Below the pieces are notes generated by a model. It had not been told where the DNA came from, did no database searches, and saw only the letters and a program-made list of their open reading frames with translations. The translations under genes and the position numbers were made by a program. Below are positions 45,640 to 56,275 of a DNA stretch of 64,000 nt, in pieces. Source of the stretch: Craterostigma plantagineum (Eukaryota > Streptophyta > Magnoliopsida > Lamiales > Linderniaceae); the NCBI GenBank assembly GCA_027422505.1, contig JAPQWV010000367.1:310001-374000 (forward strand), in the 5' to 3' direction. The stretch's first letter is position 1; every line of letters begins with the position of its first letter.

Positions 45640-46012
45640 AGTGTAATCTACACGTAAGTACCTACTCGAACTTACAAATCAGTACCTATGTCAGAAATTT
45701 TTACAGATAGGTATTCGACTTACAGTTTATGTGTAAAGACCATACCTTGCTATGTGTGCATAGTGTACCATGTCAAGCCTTTATACGGTACCTATACGGT
45801 TTTTGTATGGTACCAAAATGTGCTAATACGGCGTACCATTTTCTAAACGTGTTATGTACCACAGTACGTTGCTACGGGGTACCTGTGGCGGGATCGGGTA
45901 CCTATGTGCAAAAATTTATTCAGTTAGGTACCAACATATAAAAAATGCTGATATGGTACTAAATACAATTTTTTTTGCGGATGACGTATTTAAGTATTTA
46001 TGTGTAAAGACT
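45640..46012. mobile_element. RepA copy 6 (opposite orientation)
   Basis: Contains acctactcgaacttacaaatcagtac, taccaaaatgtgctaata, gtaccacagtacg, ggcgggatcgggtacc and tgtgcaaaaatttatt, in the order expected for a reversed RepA. Confidence 0.6.
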
Positions 46013-46126
46013 CGTGTTATATATAAGTCGATCACCAGCGAACAAACGGTACTAGTGGAATCGAGTTCTTGAACTCCAATCAGATTATTTGAGAGGCCAC
46101 TCCACTCCACCTACCTATCTACTATC

Positions 46127-46137
46127 TATATATAAAA
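46127..46137 (+). promoter_or_regulatory. TATA box of the LTPG gene
   Basis: TATATATAAAA about 87 bases before the ATG at 46224, a normal distance for a short leader. Confidence 0.55.
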
Positions 46138-46223
46138 CTTAAAACCCCCCATCCATTACAACCTTCATTATTACCATCACTCCACTCAACACACAAGTAA
46201 CCCATCGTAACAAATAAAAAAAG

Positions 46224-47103
46224 ATGGAGTCCAAAAACAAGGATGCAATAGCAACAACAACAACAACCATACTAATGATATCCTTATTCTTGTTCGGCCG
46301 CGTAAGTTGCGACATAGAGCAAGACAAGCAGAGGTGCACTTCCCAGCTCGTCGCGGTGTCCACGTGCCTTCCGTTCGTGAGCGGGCAGTCGAACGCCCCG
46401 CCGATCGACTGCTGCAAGGGCTTCAAGCAGGTGTTGGACAAGAGCCGCGAGTGCGTGTGCATACTCATTAAGGACCGAGACGACCCGAGCCTAGGGCTCA
46501 AGATCAACCTCACACGAGCCCTAACCCTCCCCGTCAGGTGCAATGCCCCCGCCAATCAGACCATTTCTGACTGCCCGGGTAAAAAAGCATAGATATATAG
46601 GCCTTGTCTTACCTATCCACTTGAGTTAGTTTAAAATTTGACATGTGTCATGTATGCACGTATGTGGTGAGACATATGTTGTATGTCGTCGTCGTTTGTT
46701 TCGTTTTGTTCTTTTTTTGTGGTAAATCGTTTTTTTTTTCTTTTTTGCTCTTTTTTCATTACGATAAAGCTATTCTGCACCTTCCGCCGAACTCGCCGGA
46801 CGCTAAGGTTTTTCAAGGGTTGGATAACAATAGCACGACGGCTTCTGCTGGTAATAAAGGATATGGTGGTTTGTTTTCATTTTTATTTTTTTATTTTTTC
46901 CTTGAATTGGACGTTGTTTTTATTTATATATATTATTTTTTTAAAAAGGTAACGCGACAAAGGGAGGAACAGCGCCGTCGTCGGCGACGAGCAGTGTGAA
47001 CGCGGAGAGCGATGGAGGAGGAAGAAAAGGAGCATATTCTTTTCCTGGGATGTTGTTCGTCGCCCTTATGATGGCCGTAGTTATTGCATATATTTGTCAA
47101 TAA
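46224..47103 (+). CDS. LTPG: GPI-anchored non-specific lipid-transfer protein (LTPG)
   Basis: Exons 46224-46578, 46770-46850 and 46949-47103 give 196 aa. Signal peptide about residues 1-29 (ILMISLFLFGRVSC). The eight-cysteine motif follows: C in QRCTSQ, STCLPF, a CC pair in IDCCKG, CVC, PVRC and SDCP. A Ser/Thr/Gly-rich linker leads to a hydrophobic tail (FPGMLFVALMMAVVIAYIC) that marks a GPI anchor. LTPGs carry cuticular lipids at the outer plasma membrane. As a GPI-anchored protein it is an expected client of the transamidase whose subunits are encoded at 27-38 kb, though that is general biology and not a sign of co-regulation. Confidence 0.9.
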
Positions 47104-47451
47104 TCGAATGTATGTTATATGTGTATATTGAGGTGTAATAATAATTGGTTTGATTTGAGACTTTTGAGCATTTCTTTCGACTCGTGTGACGGGCTATTAT
47201 TGGGCCTCGTTTTGTGGGCCTTTAATGGGCTTAAGAAAATTGAAAACCCAATTGGTTGAATATCTTTTAGTCCAAGCATGCTTCAATTTTAATTCTATAT
47301 AGTACAACGCATAAAATACTAGTCAAACCCAACGATGAACTACTACGAAACTCGAGTCAAAACAAACCCAATCAATCCTATCCTCTCGCTATTTACGCTC
47401 TCTTTCCTTCTTCGATCATCGCCGAGGCAAAAGCTTTCCTCTCTTCCGAAA

Positions 47452-47943
47452 ATGGCCGTGAATCCACGTGTGCATCGCCTAGCAACACCGCTGATCGCTC
47501 TGTTCATCCTCTCGTCAGCCCAGCTCAGCTTCTCACTGATCGACGTCCACGACCTACTGCCAATGTACGGTATCCCAAAGGGTCTTCTTCCCAGTGAAAT
47601 CAAGTCCTACACGCTTTCAGCTGATGACAATACCTTCACGATCGAGCTGAGTTCGAACCCTTGCTACGTCAAGTTCGGCGATCAGCTCGTCTATTACGAC
47701 AAGATCGTTAAGGGGAAGTTGGGATTTGGTAAGGTGAGCGACGTCTCTGGGATTCAGGCGAAGAAGCTCTTCCTTTGGGTGTCGGTTTCTGGGATGGACG
47801 TCGACGATAAGAACGGTACGATTGAGTTCCACGTCGGCGCTCTTTCTCAGAAACTGCCCAGAAAAGATTTTGAGTCGGTGAAGAGCTGCAAGGCGAAGGG
47901 GGTTGGGGATCTGGCGGATTCTGTCGTGGATGCTCTGTTCTGA
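47452..47943 (+). CDS. DUF538 family secreted protein
   Basis: Intronless, 163 aa from the ATG at 47452; the frame stays open further upstream (to 47335) but a signal peptide right after MAVNPRVHRLATPLIALFIL favours this start. The domain follows: DLLPMYGIPKGLLPSEIKSY, then CYVKFGDQLVYYDKIVKGKL, GIQAKKLFLWVSVSGM and FHVGALSQKLP. DUF538 proteins are plant-specific beta-barrel proteins, some stress-induced and thought to bind lipids or chlorophyll; no sure function. Confidence 0.9.
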   Translation: MAVNPRVHRLATPLIALFILSSAQLSFSLIDVHDLLPMYGIPKGLLPSEIKSYTLSADDNTFTIELSSNPCYVKFGDQLVYYDKIVKGKLGFGKVSDVSGIQAKKLFLWVSVSGMDVDDKNGTIEFHVGALSQKLPRKDFESVKSCKAKGVGDLADSVVDALF

Positions 47944-48568
47944 GGTAGAGATTGCTTAAGGTGTAGATTTTGTGGGGTTTTTGCCAGGGGAATGTTTTTC
48001 TTCCTTGTTTCTTGTGTGGTGATTGTTGAAGTTTGGTATGTTCTTGAATTGTTGATTATCTTTGGGTGGATTGGCTTCTTTTGTGGTGATTGTATGGTGC
48101 TATTGGTCACAATTGCTTCTGATCTGAATATGTACAATGCAATCTTAGGAAGTTGTTGATCTCTTGCCAAAGAACATCTTAACTGTGATTGAAAAACCTT
48201 TACATGAATGTATTGGATCTGCGAGCAACTCAAACACACATATATATTTCTGATTTATAGATAAACAGAAGAAAGAATCATGGCATTTTAGATCCAAATT
48301 TGGTATGTGAGGATAGAACTACCCATGGTTTAATTTGACAGTCAATTTGCAAAAATTGGAGCTCATATCTCTCTCTCTCTCTACTAAAAGTAATGGATGC
48401 CTAATCTTTCTCTGCAAATTTAAGGTTCCTGATGATGAATAGGAGCACTCGAGACTCGACTGATCTTTAAACTTTATAGTTGTTTATACGTCTACTATAA
48501 GTTTCCCTTAAAAAAGATTCATTTTCTACCGTGAATATAATTCCATTGCCGCCACTATAGTAGGTATA
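47944..48568. other. Intergenic region between DUF538 and PUT
   Basis: 3' UTR of the DUF538 gene, then A/T-rich DNA with a short (CT)n at about 48370. The 1.77 kb duplication begins at its right edge. Confidence 0.5.
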
Positions 48569-48953
48569 TTTTATAGAACAATAATTGTTTTTGTATGGCG
48601 TGGCGTGTGATTTCAACAAAGTCTATAGTCAATTAGTTACCATAAAGTATAAACGAATAGGATGTGATGTTATACTATAGTAGAGCCTAAGCTCAAACTT
48701 CATAATTCAACAAAAAGTCAAATTAATTCCCAAAACCAAATACAAATACACGCAACGTTATTATAATAGCAATAATAATAATATAAGCTACTCTAAAGCA
48801 TACGCCTAACTCCGTAACGAACTACCCCAAGTCACGGTACACGAAGTCACGACTGAACAAACACCCAATCCAATAAAAAGTCTTACAAAGTAACATCACT
48901 TCACTCGCTGACAAGAAATATCTACTCATACTCTCAAATCTCAAATCGTCGCC

Positions 48954-49571
48954 ATGTCCTCCTCATCCGCCGCCGACCCTCCGCCGAAAACGCCTCTCCC
49001 CACCACCGCCGCCGCATCGCTGCCCAAGAAGTCCATCAAACTAACCCTCATCCCACTCGTCTTTCTCATCTACTTCGAGGTCGCCGGCGGCCCATACGGC
49101 GAGGAACCCGCCGTCCAAGCCGCCGGCCCACTCCTAGCCATCCTCGGATTTCTGATCTTCCCCTTCATATGGTCCATCCCGGAAGCCCTCATCACCGCCG
49201 AGCTCTCCACTTCTTTCCCGGGAAACGGCGGCTTCGTCATATGGGCGGAGAAGGCCTTCGGCCCATTCTTCGGCTCTTTAATGGGCACCTGGAAATTTCT
49301 GAGCGGAGTCATCAACATAGCAGCTTTCCCAGCTCTGTGCATCGATTATCTGAAGCGTTTGTTCCCCGTTTTCTCATCGGGGCTGCCGAGGACTCTAGCC
49401 ATACTAATCTCCACCGTTCTTCTCTCCATCTTGAACTACACCGGCCTGAACATCGTCGGCTACGTCTCGGTGGCGCTGGGCGTCGTTTCCCTCCTTCCGT
49501 TCATCCTAATGTCGCTGATAGCCATCCCTAAAATCGAACCTGATTGTGGGACGGTCCCGGAATGGATGTAA
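48954..49571 (+). pseudogene. PUT-like polyamine/amino-acid transporter, truncated 5' copy
   Basis: Codes for residues 1 to about 196 ([78 protein letters not shown]) and then enters the copia LTR at 49541, ending ten codons later at a stop. Only about five of twelve membrane helices are present. Carries the same start and upstream DNA as the copy at 56610. Probably not functional. Confidence 0.85.
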
Positions 49572-50333
49572 AACACTAAATACGAAACTGGTGATGTAAA
49601 TGCTGACTGAAATGTTGAGGCAACACTCGATCTCACACAGAATGCACAGCGGATAAAACTCGATATTTAGTGATGAAAAACAAAGAACACGAGATGAGAA
49701 TTCTGTGCAGCAAGTTAGAAACTTGCTGCGTGCCTCATGGCGAAATTCCACTATTACGATGGATTACAAAAACAACTATCCGTAGATAGTAAAATCAAGC
49801 CTAGAAAACTACGAATCGAAAAGATCCTGCAAACGACTACGAAGTACTAAGACTTCTGCACACTGAATACTAGGCTAAACAATAAAAGAACTCTCGAGGT
49901 CACTCAAACTCAATGTATGCTTCGCTCTCGTTTTCTCGTGTCTCGCTCGTGTGTTGATAACGGTAAAATGAAGTCTCGTATAAGTACTTCGACTTCTGAA
50001 CGACTTGGACAACGTCCATACTGCCCACAACGTCCACTTACTTCAATATGGCCGTTGGAAGTTAGCTTGGACTGCCTCAAACGACTTGGTCTTGTCTTGA
50101 GCTTCAAGACTCCTATTTTTAGTATGTTGCTTCCTAGTTTCGCTCCTCCACTCCCACGCTTATTCCACACGGTTTGAACCCTTCCAATCCTTATATAAGT
50201 CCTGCACATTACTAAGGAAAGCCACGAAAATAGGTTAGACGGTTTTCGGGTATGAAAGATAAAACCGAGGGTTGACCAATTCTCAGACAACTATGTTGAC
50301 GGGAATGTGGTCTCCACATTGTCAACCACAACA
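49541..50333 (-). mobile_element. 3' LTR of the copia element (793 bp)
   Basis: On the minus strand it starts TGTTGTGGTTGAC and ends CCCACAATCA. Next to it (50334-50353) lies the complement of a polypurine tract, aaaaagggggagat. This fixes it as the 3' LTR of an element pointing left. Confidence 0.88.
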
Positions 50334-52135
50334 ATCTCCCCCTTTTTATCTTTCTTCCCAAAACCGTTGCAGAAGTTAGGCGTAACGAGAAACTCCCTCT
50401 GAAAGCCACATATTCTCAACCACAAAACATTAGACAATGGTTAGAGTAAATGCAAACAGAATGGCACTTAAAGCATTCAAAGTACTAAGAACTTAGTACA
50501 TAGCCATAGGGGTTCTGAAGATAAACATCTGCAAAACAAAAAAACAAAGTGGTCCATAGGCAACATAAAATCACGCGCACGCAAAATAAAAACACAAGTC
50601 AGATAGGCATGCAAAAACAAAATGGCACAAAAAAGTGCGCATGCACAAAAAACGACCTAGACCACATATGGTCTAAATCGCTGGACTCTGACTCGTATCA
50701 GCACCCGCGTCATTTCCAGCTCCTTCTTGATCCTGTACTCCCCCTGTCTGATTGGCTCCTTATTCTGCTCCCCCTGAATTTCAACTTGCAAAGTCACTCA
50801 ACATTGGTCAGGAGTCATGATCTCCACCATCCATCTGCACAAACACCTTCTCCCCCTTTTTGGGAAGAAAGTAAACCTCAGCGAACTTCTCTCTGAGCAA
50901 TCGGAAAAGTACTCTTGTCATTTCAGACACTTCAGCGCTTTCTGCAGATTCGATGTTGAGGTAAATGTGGAACCAACATCTGGACCAACATTCTGGGACT
51001 CAGAAACAGGTGAGTTTGCCATAGAGAAATCAAAGATAAATTCAAGAAATGGAGATGCAAGACAGAATATAAACCCTTGATTGTATCGAAAGAGTTCAAG
51101 AGCAATTAGAAAAATTGCAGAGAGGGGAGTTCGACTTATGTAACTAGGGATTGTGTAGTGGAAAGTTATCAAGCTCACTCAAGTCGAAACTGCTACATAG
51201 AAGCACCAACGAAAAAAAAAACTGTCCTATCAGTCATGTCAAATAAACGTGGAGGGAGTGGACATAAAAAAATAACCGTTGGGTCATTAAACTCACTTAG
51301 GCAATTTAAATGATAGAAACGAATTTGATAATCAACATGCCTAAGTAAAATCGAGCTGAACATGTTATAAGCAGAGGTAACTCACGTGAGCATAAAAAGC
51401 ACATTAGACCATGTTTCAACCAAAAAAATACCAAGTCAAAAATCCAAGTAGGCGCAAGTAAGACTAACCGTTTAGGCGACAATGAGGATCACTTGAGACA
51501 AGCGTAACATGCTGTTCTTCGAGAGTTCTAATGCAATTCTGAGAGATATCTAAACTAGACACAGAATAATGACAAATGCAAGACAAAAAGCTAAAGCAAG
51601 TAAACGAAAGCACATAAAAAATAGCAATACCAAACTGACTGTTACATATGTTGCCTCAACATTTGACTCAACATTCTAATTCCGTAATCCTAGACTTTTC
51701 TGCTCAACCCTTCTCTAAACCAGTTCCCCTTATTACCCTTTCACCTTATTAATCTAACCGAAATCATGCACTGCCCTTATACCCTATGCCTCAAGGTTTG
51801 GCTTTTTGTCGCATAGTATACATCGTCACCGCGAATGCCGTGTACCTACGGAAACTTATTACCAAGTACCTATATCTAGCAAAGAGTTTATGAGCATGCT
51901 TATACGCAACAAGGATTGGCTTTTTGTCGCAAAGAGTACATCGTCACAGCGAATGCCGTGTACCTAGGGACGTATTACCAAGAGCCTATCAAAAAGGGAT
52001 CAGGTTCATTTAGGGACCAGTCAAGAAGAGTCAAGTCATTTCACAGGAAAACAGAACAGAATATTTCATCAAACATTAAAGCAGTAACAATCTAATCTGG
52101 CATATGCTATGTTGATCCAAATGTTGGACCAACAT
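50334..52135 (-). mobile_element. Copia internal region downstream of pol
   Basis: 1.8 kb between the pol stop and the polypurine tract. SIRE-type elements can carry an envelope-like ORF here; none of useful length is seen. A direct repeat of about 75 bases (ggctttttgtcgca, gtacatcgtcac, gcgaatgccgtgtacct) occurs at about 51790-51870 and 51911-51985. No host gene present. Confidence 0.75.
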
Positions 52136-55100
52136 TCAGACTGACATGTGCAAACCTATGGATTTCTTCAGGTCCGAGAACCTTTCAGAATCCAATGCTT
52201 TCGTGAATATGTCTGCTAACTGATGTTTTGTGTCTATATGCTCAATGCGCACTAACTCTTTCTCTACCATATCTCTCAGAAAATGATGCCTTATATCTAT
52301 ATGCTTCGTGCGTGAATGCTGGATAGGGTTCTTAGATATGTTGATGGCACTAAGGTTATCACAATACATGAGGACTGAATCGCACTCTAAACCATAGTCA
52401 CACAACATGCTATTTAACCACATTAACTGTGTACAGCAACTACCCGCAGCAACATACTCAGACTCAGCAGTAGATAAAGACACACAGTTCTGTTTCTTAC
52501 TATACCATGCAACTAAATTATTACCTAAGAAGAAACAGCCGCCACTTGTACTCTTGCGATCATCCTCGTCACCTGCCCAGTCCGCATCACTATAGCCTAC
52601 AAGACTCAAATTAGTATCTTTCGAGAACCATAATCCTAGGCTACACGATCCACTCACATAACGAAGAATTCGCTTAACCGCATTAAGATGGGACACTTTA
52701 GGCTCAGATTGATATCTAGCACATACACATACGCTATACATGATGTCAGGTCTACTAGCAGATAAATATAACAAACTGCCTATAATTGAGCGATACAATG
52801 TTGGGTCAACATTCTGTCCCACATTGTCCTTACTTACCTTTTGTGTAGACCCCATAGGCGTTTTCATTACCTTCGACGTGTCCAATCCAAACTTCTTAAC
52901 AGTATTCTTTGCATATTTCTCCTGGGACATAAAGATTCCATCGCTGCTCTGCTTAATCTGCAACCCTAAAAAATACGTTAGCTCGCCAATCATGCTCATC
53001 TCAAAGGTGGTGTTCATCGCCTGCACAAACTGATCTAACATAGAATGTGAGCTTGAACCAAAAACAATATCATCAACATAAACTTGGGCAATCAAAATAT
53101 CAGAACCGACCCTTTTAACAAAAAGAGTACGGTCTGCCTCACCTCGTACAAACCCAAATTCAAGTAAAAAGGTGGCTAACCTAGCGTACCAAGCTCGGGG
53201 CGCTTGCTTCAATCCATACAAGGCTTTCTGCAGCTTAAAAACATGGTTAGGATAATGGGGGTCTTCGAATCCCTTAGGTTGTTCGACATATATTTCCTTA
53301 TCAATGTACCCATTCAAAAAAGCACCCTTAACATCCATTTGATGTAAAGTGATGTTAAGATAGCATGCAATAGCTAACAAAAGCCTAATCGATTCTAACC
53401 TAGCAACAGGAGCAAACGTCTCATCAAAATCTATCCCTTCTACTTGCGTATAACCCTGAGCTACTAAACGTGCCTTGTTTCTAACTACTCTACCATGCTC
53501 ATCCGACTTATTCTTAAAAATCCACTTAGTACCTATGACATTAATGTCATTAGGTCGTGGTACTAAAGTCCAAACTTGATTCTTTTCAAACTGCAAAAGT
53601 TCCTCTTGCATGGCATTAATCCAATAATTATCCTTGAGAGCCTCAAGGACATTCTTAGGTTCTACCTCAGAAACAAAGCAAATAAAGCGTACCTCAGCGT
53701 ATACCGAATTCATGCATACGTTTCTTACCATAGACTTATAGTCTTTGCGTGGCTTGTCTCTCGTCTTCCTTCCTTCATTCACGTCACCAATAATGAGGTC
53801 AGTGGGATGGTTCTTCTGTATCTTTGCTGGCGGATCTCTTCGCACTTCGCTGGGTCCAGCCTCTGCATCGTTCTGTTCAGGTTCAGTTGCTGAGTCAGAT
53901 GCTGGCTCAACATTTTCCTCCACATTTTCCTCTGTTTCATCAACAGCTTTGCCAAGGTCTGTAATAACAACTTGTGGAGCATTTCTGCTGAGGTCAGTAG
54001 CATCATCAAACACAATGTTCACAGATTCCTGAACAGACTTCAAGCGCAAGTTATATACACGATACGCACGGCTATTAGACGAATAACCTAAAAAGATGCA
54101 CTTATCACTTTTCGAGTCAAACTTGGTCAGATATTCACGGTCATTAAGCATATAACAATTGCATCCAAACACATGAAAATACTTAACCGTAGGCTTTTTC
54201 CCATTCAACAATTCATAAGACGTTTTCTTAGTACCATGCCTAAAAAATACACGATTCGAAATATGACATGCCGTATGCAATGCTTCAGCCCAAAAACGCT
54301 TAGAAATATTCCTAGAATGCAACATAACACGAGCCATTTCTTGCAAAGTCCTATTCTTTCTTTCGGCCACCCCATTTTGTTGGGGCGTCTTAGGAGATGA
54401 AAACTCATGTATGATGCCTTTCTTATCACAAAACTCATTGAATGACTGATTATCAAACTCCCTACCATGATCTGATCTAATGCGAAAAATAGGAGCACAA
54501 AAATTATTCTTTACCATGGCACAGAAAGTTTTAAAAAAATCAAATGATTCTGATTTTTCCCTAAGAAAATAAATCCATGCATATCTAGAAAAGTCATCCA
54601 CGAGCACATATGCATATTTCCTACCACCAATGCTATCTACTTCCATCGGACCCATCAAATCCATATGTATCAACTGAAAACAGTGGGCAGTTTTGAAATG
54701 TTGAGCAGATTGTGGATCAACATTATGACTGGCATGCACTTGCTTACCTTTCAAGCATGACTCGCATACAACCTTACCAAACTCCTTTAGTTTAGGGATG
54801 CCTCTGATTGCTTCGTGTTTGATAAGCTGCTCCAAAGTTCGGTAATTGACGTGCCCTAGTTTGTGATGCCAAAGAACCACCTCATCTTCAGCCTTTGATA
54901 GTTGGCATACGTCCTTCGAGTTGGATTTGTCGCCGACTAAGTAGCAATTATCACTTGACCTTTTACCTGCCATCACTCGAACACAATCGCTGTTAAATAC
55001 CTCACAACATTCTTTATTAAAACGTACCTCAAGGTCGTCATCGCAAAGCTGGCTTATGCTTATCAAATTCGCCACAAGACCCTCGACGTGAAGAACATTG

Positions 55101-56275
55101 CTTAGTCTAGGAAAGTCGGCCACATTTAATCTTCCACGGCCTAGAATCCGTCCCTTAGCTCCTCCTCCAAACGTCACAGATCCGCTGCTTAAAGGCGTAT
55201 AATCGCTTAGAAACTCCTTGGTACCCGTCATATGTCGGGAACACCCGCTATCGAAGTACCAAGAACCTGTCACGTTAGCTCGCAAGGAGGTATATACAAC
55301 ATTGCATTTATGAACGGATTTCTCTACCCAGATCTTCTTAGAGGATAAAACAGCTTTTGGTGTATCAGAATTTGAAGGTGAGCCAGCCGAAATCTCTCCA
55401 TCCGTTCCTTTCAACACTGATTTCTCAATGTTGAGCGAAATGTTGGACAACATTTCAGCCGACATCGATTTCTTCGCAGAAATCTCCCCCTTCAACTTCC
55501 AACAAAACGGTTTGATATGACCAGATTGCATGCAATGATGACATTTAAATGATCTATCCTTAGAATTAACAGTAGCAAGCTTAGGACTCTTCTGAACACT
55601 CGCGATTTTAGTAGTATCACTAACATTAGTCGAAGCATGTGATTTTTCTTTAACAAACACTATATTGGGCTGAACTTGTGACACGGGTTTAGGAACATCG
55701 CAAGAGGGCTGATTATTGAAACCGAGACCTTGCTTATCAAAGATACCAAGAGATAATACCTCATCAAGGGTTGATTTACCCTTGTTCATTCTCGCAAACG
55801 TCTCGTCAGCCTTATCGACACGCTTCTGTAGCTGGTCGATCTCCATGTCCTTTCGCGTCAAAACAGCTTCCATTTTGTTCATCCCATCAAGCAGACCTTC
55901 GATTACTTTTTCATTCTTTTCATTCTCCTCGGACAACACTTTAACGGCGGCTTTGAGTTGCGCATTTTTCGCCTTCTCTATCTCTAATTGTGTGGAAATT
56001 TGCTTCAAGGCTGCACAATCATCAGTACCTAAATCTGCATCATCAGAACTTGAAAACCCATCAAAACAGTTTGAGTCATCATAATCGAAAATAATCTGTT
56101 TTTCCGATGCTGAGATAGATGTTGGTTCAACATCCAGATCAACATCTGTTACCGCAGTGAATCCAATCTGTGGATCTTCGTCGTCTTCGCAGTCTGAAAA
56201 GGAGTGGATGGTTACTGATGATGTTTTATAGAACAATAATTGTTTTTTGTATGGCGTGGCGTGTGATTTCAACAA
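52136..56275 (-). CDS. Ty1/copia (SIRE-like) Gag-Pol polyprotein, N-terminus lost
   Basis: One open frame of 1,379 codons. The first about 17 come from PUT upstream DNA beyond the break near 56224, so the native Gag start is missing. In order: a coiled-coil region (about 90-160), a CCHC zinc knuckle (CHHCMQSGHIKPFC, about 244-257), aspartic protease (DSG near 340), GAG-pre-integrase (HHKLGH near 468), integrase core with its D, D and E (about 537-690), reverse transcriptase (TKWIFKNK to YVDD near 1068) and RNase H (about 1225-1320). PR-IN-RT-RH order is that of copia; the RT and zinc-knuckle wording resemble SIRE/Maximus. No stop or frameshift is seen, so the insertion is young. It lacks a 5' LTR, primer-binding site and Gag start, so it is not autonomous in this form. 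Confidence 0.92.
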   Translation of the reverse strand: MLKSHATPYKKQLLFYKTSSVTIHSFSDCEDDEDPQIGFTAVTDVDLDVEPTSISASEKQIIFDYDDSNCFDGFSSSDDADLGTDDCAALKQISTQLEIEKAKNAQLKAAVKVLSEENEKNEKVIEGLLDGMNKMEAVLTRKDMEIDQLQKRVDKADETFARMNKGKSTLDEVLSLGIFDKQGLGFNNQPSCDVPKPVSQVQPNIVFVKEKSHASTNVSDTTKIASVQKSPKLATVNSKDRSFKCHHCMQSGHIKPFCWKLKGEISAKKSMSAEMLSNISLNIEKSVLKGTDGEISAGSPSNSDTPKAVLSSKKIWVEKSVHKCNVVYTSLRANVTGSWYFDSGCSRHMTGTKEFLSDYTPLSSGSVTFGGGAKGRILGRGRLNVADFPRLSNVLHVEGLVANLISISQLCDDDLEVRFNKECCEVFNSDCVRVMAGKRSSDNCYLVGDKSNSKDVCQLSKAEDEVVLWHHKLGHVNYRTLEQLIKHEAIRGIPKLKEFGKVVCESCLKGKQVHASHNVDPQSAQHFKTAHCFQLIHMDLMGPMEVDSIGGRKYAYVLVDDFSRYAWIYFLREKSESFDFFKTFCAMVKNNFCAPIFRIRSDHGREFDNQSFNEFCDKKGIIHEFSSPKTPQQNGVAERKNRTLQEMARVMLHSRNISKRFWAEALHTACHISNRVFFRHGTKKTSYELLNGKKPTVKYFHVFGCNCYMLNDREYLTKFDSKSDKCIFLGYSSNSRAYRVYNLRLKSVQESVNIVFDDATDLSRNAPQVVITDLGKAVDETEENVEENVEPASDSATEPEQNDAEAGPSEVRRDPPAKIQKNHPTDLIIGDVNEGRKTRDKPRKDYKSMVRNVCMNSVYAEVRFICFVSEVEPKNVLEALKDNYWINAMQEELLQFEKNQVWTLVPRPNDINVIGTKWIFKNKSDEHGRVVRNKARLVAQGYTQVEGIDFDETFAPVARLESIRLLLAIACYLNITLHQMDVKGAFLNGYIDKEIYVEQPKGFEDPHYPNHVFKLQKALYGLKQAPRAWYARLATFLLEFGFVRGEADRTLFVKRVGSDILIAQVYVDDIVFGSSSHSMLDQFVQAMNTTFEMSMIGELTYFLGLQIKQSSDGIFMSQEKYAKNTVKKFGLDTSKVMKTPMGSTQKVSKDNVGQNVDPTLYRSIIGSLLYLSASRPDIMYSVCVCARYQSEPKVSHLNAVKRILRYVSGSCSLGLWFSKDTNLSLVGYSDADWAGDEDDRKSTSGGCFFLGNNLVAWYSKKQNCVSLSTAESEYVAAGSCCTQLMWLNSMLCDYGLECDSVLMYCDNLSAINISKNPIQHSRTKHIDIRHHFLRDMVEKELVRIEHIDTKHQLADIFTKALDSERFSDLKKSIGLHMSV

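Larger units (their letters stand above)
43793..46126. other. Repeat-rich intergenic region before the LTPG gene
   Basis: Contains the promoter of the small membrane protein (to about 44000), a short (CA)n near 44141, an (AAT)n microsatellite at about 45101-45169, (AT)n tracts at about 45361-45406 and 45611-45625, and a small inverted repeat (tgcgtgagcaccatccgtgg at about 45434 against its near complement ending near 45588). No gene seen. Confidence 0.5.
48569..50333 (+). repeat. Direct duplication, left copy (PUT promoter + 5' half + LTR)
   Basis: Bases 48569-50333 (1,765) match 56224-57988 (1,765) almost exactly. The only differences I found are one-base length changes in homopolymers: T near 48587, A near 48717, C near 48864, A near 49656, two gained and two lost, which balances the lengths. 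Confidence 0.9.

Noticed and set aside
49910..50290. 126-codon minus-strand frame, present again at 57565-57945
   Set aside because: Lies wholly inside the LTR and has no protein-like motif; its repetition only reflects the duplicated LTR.
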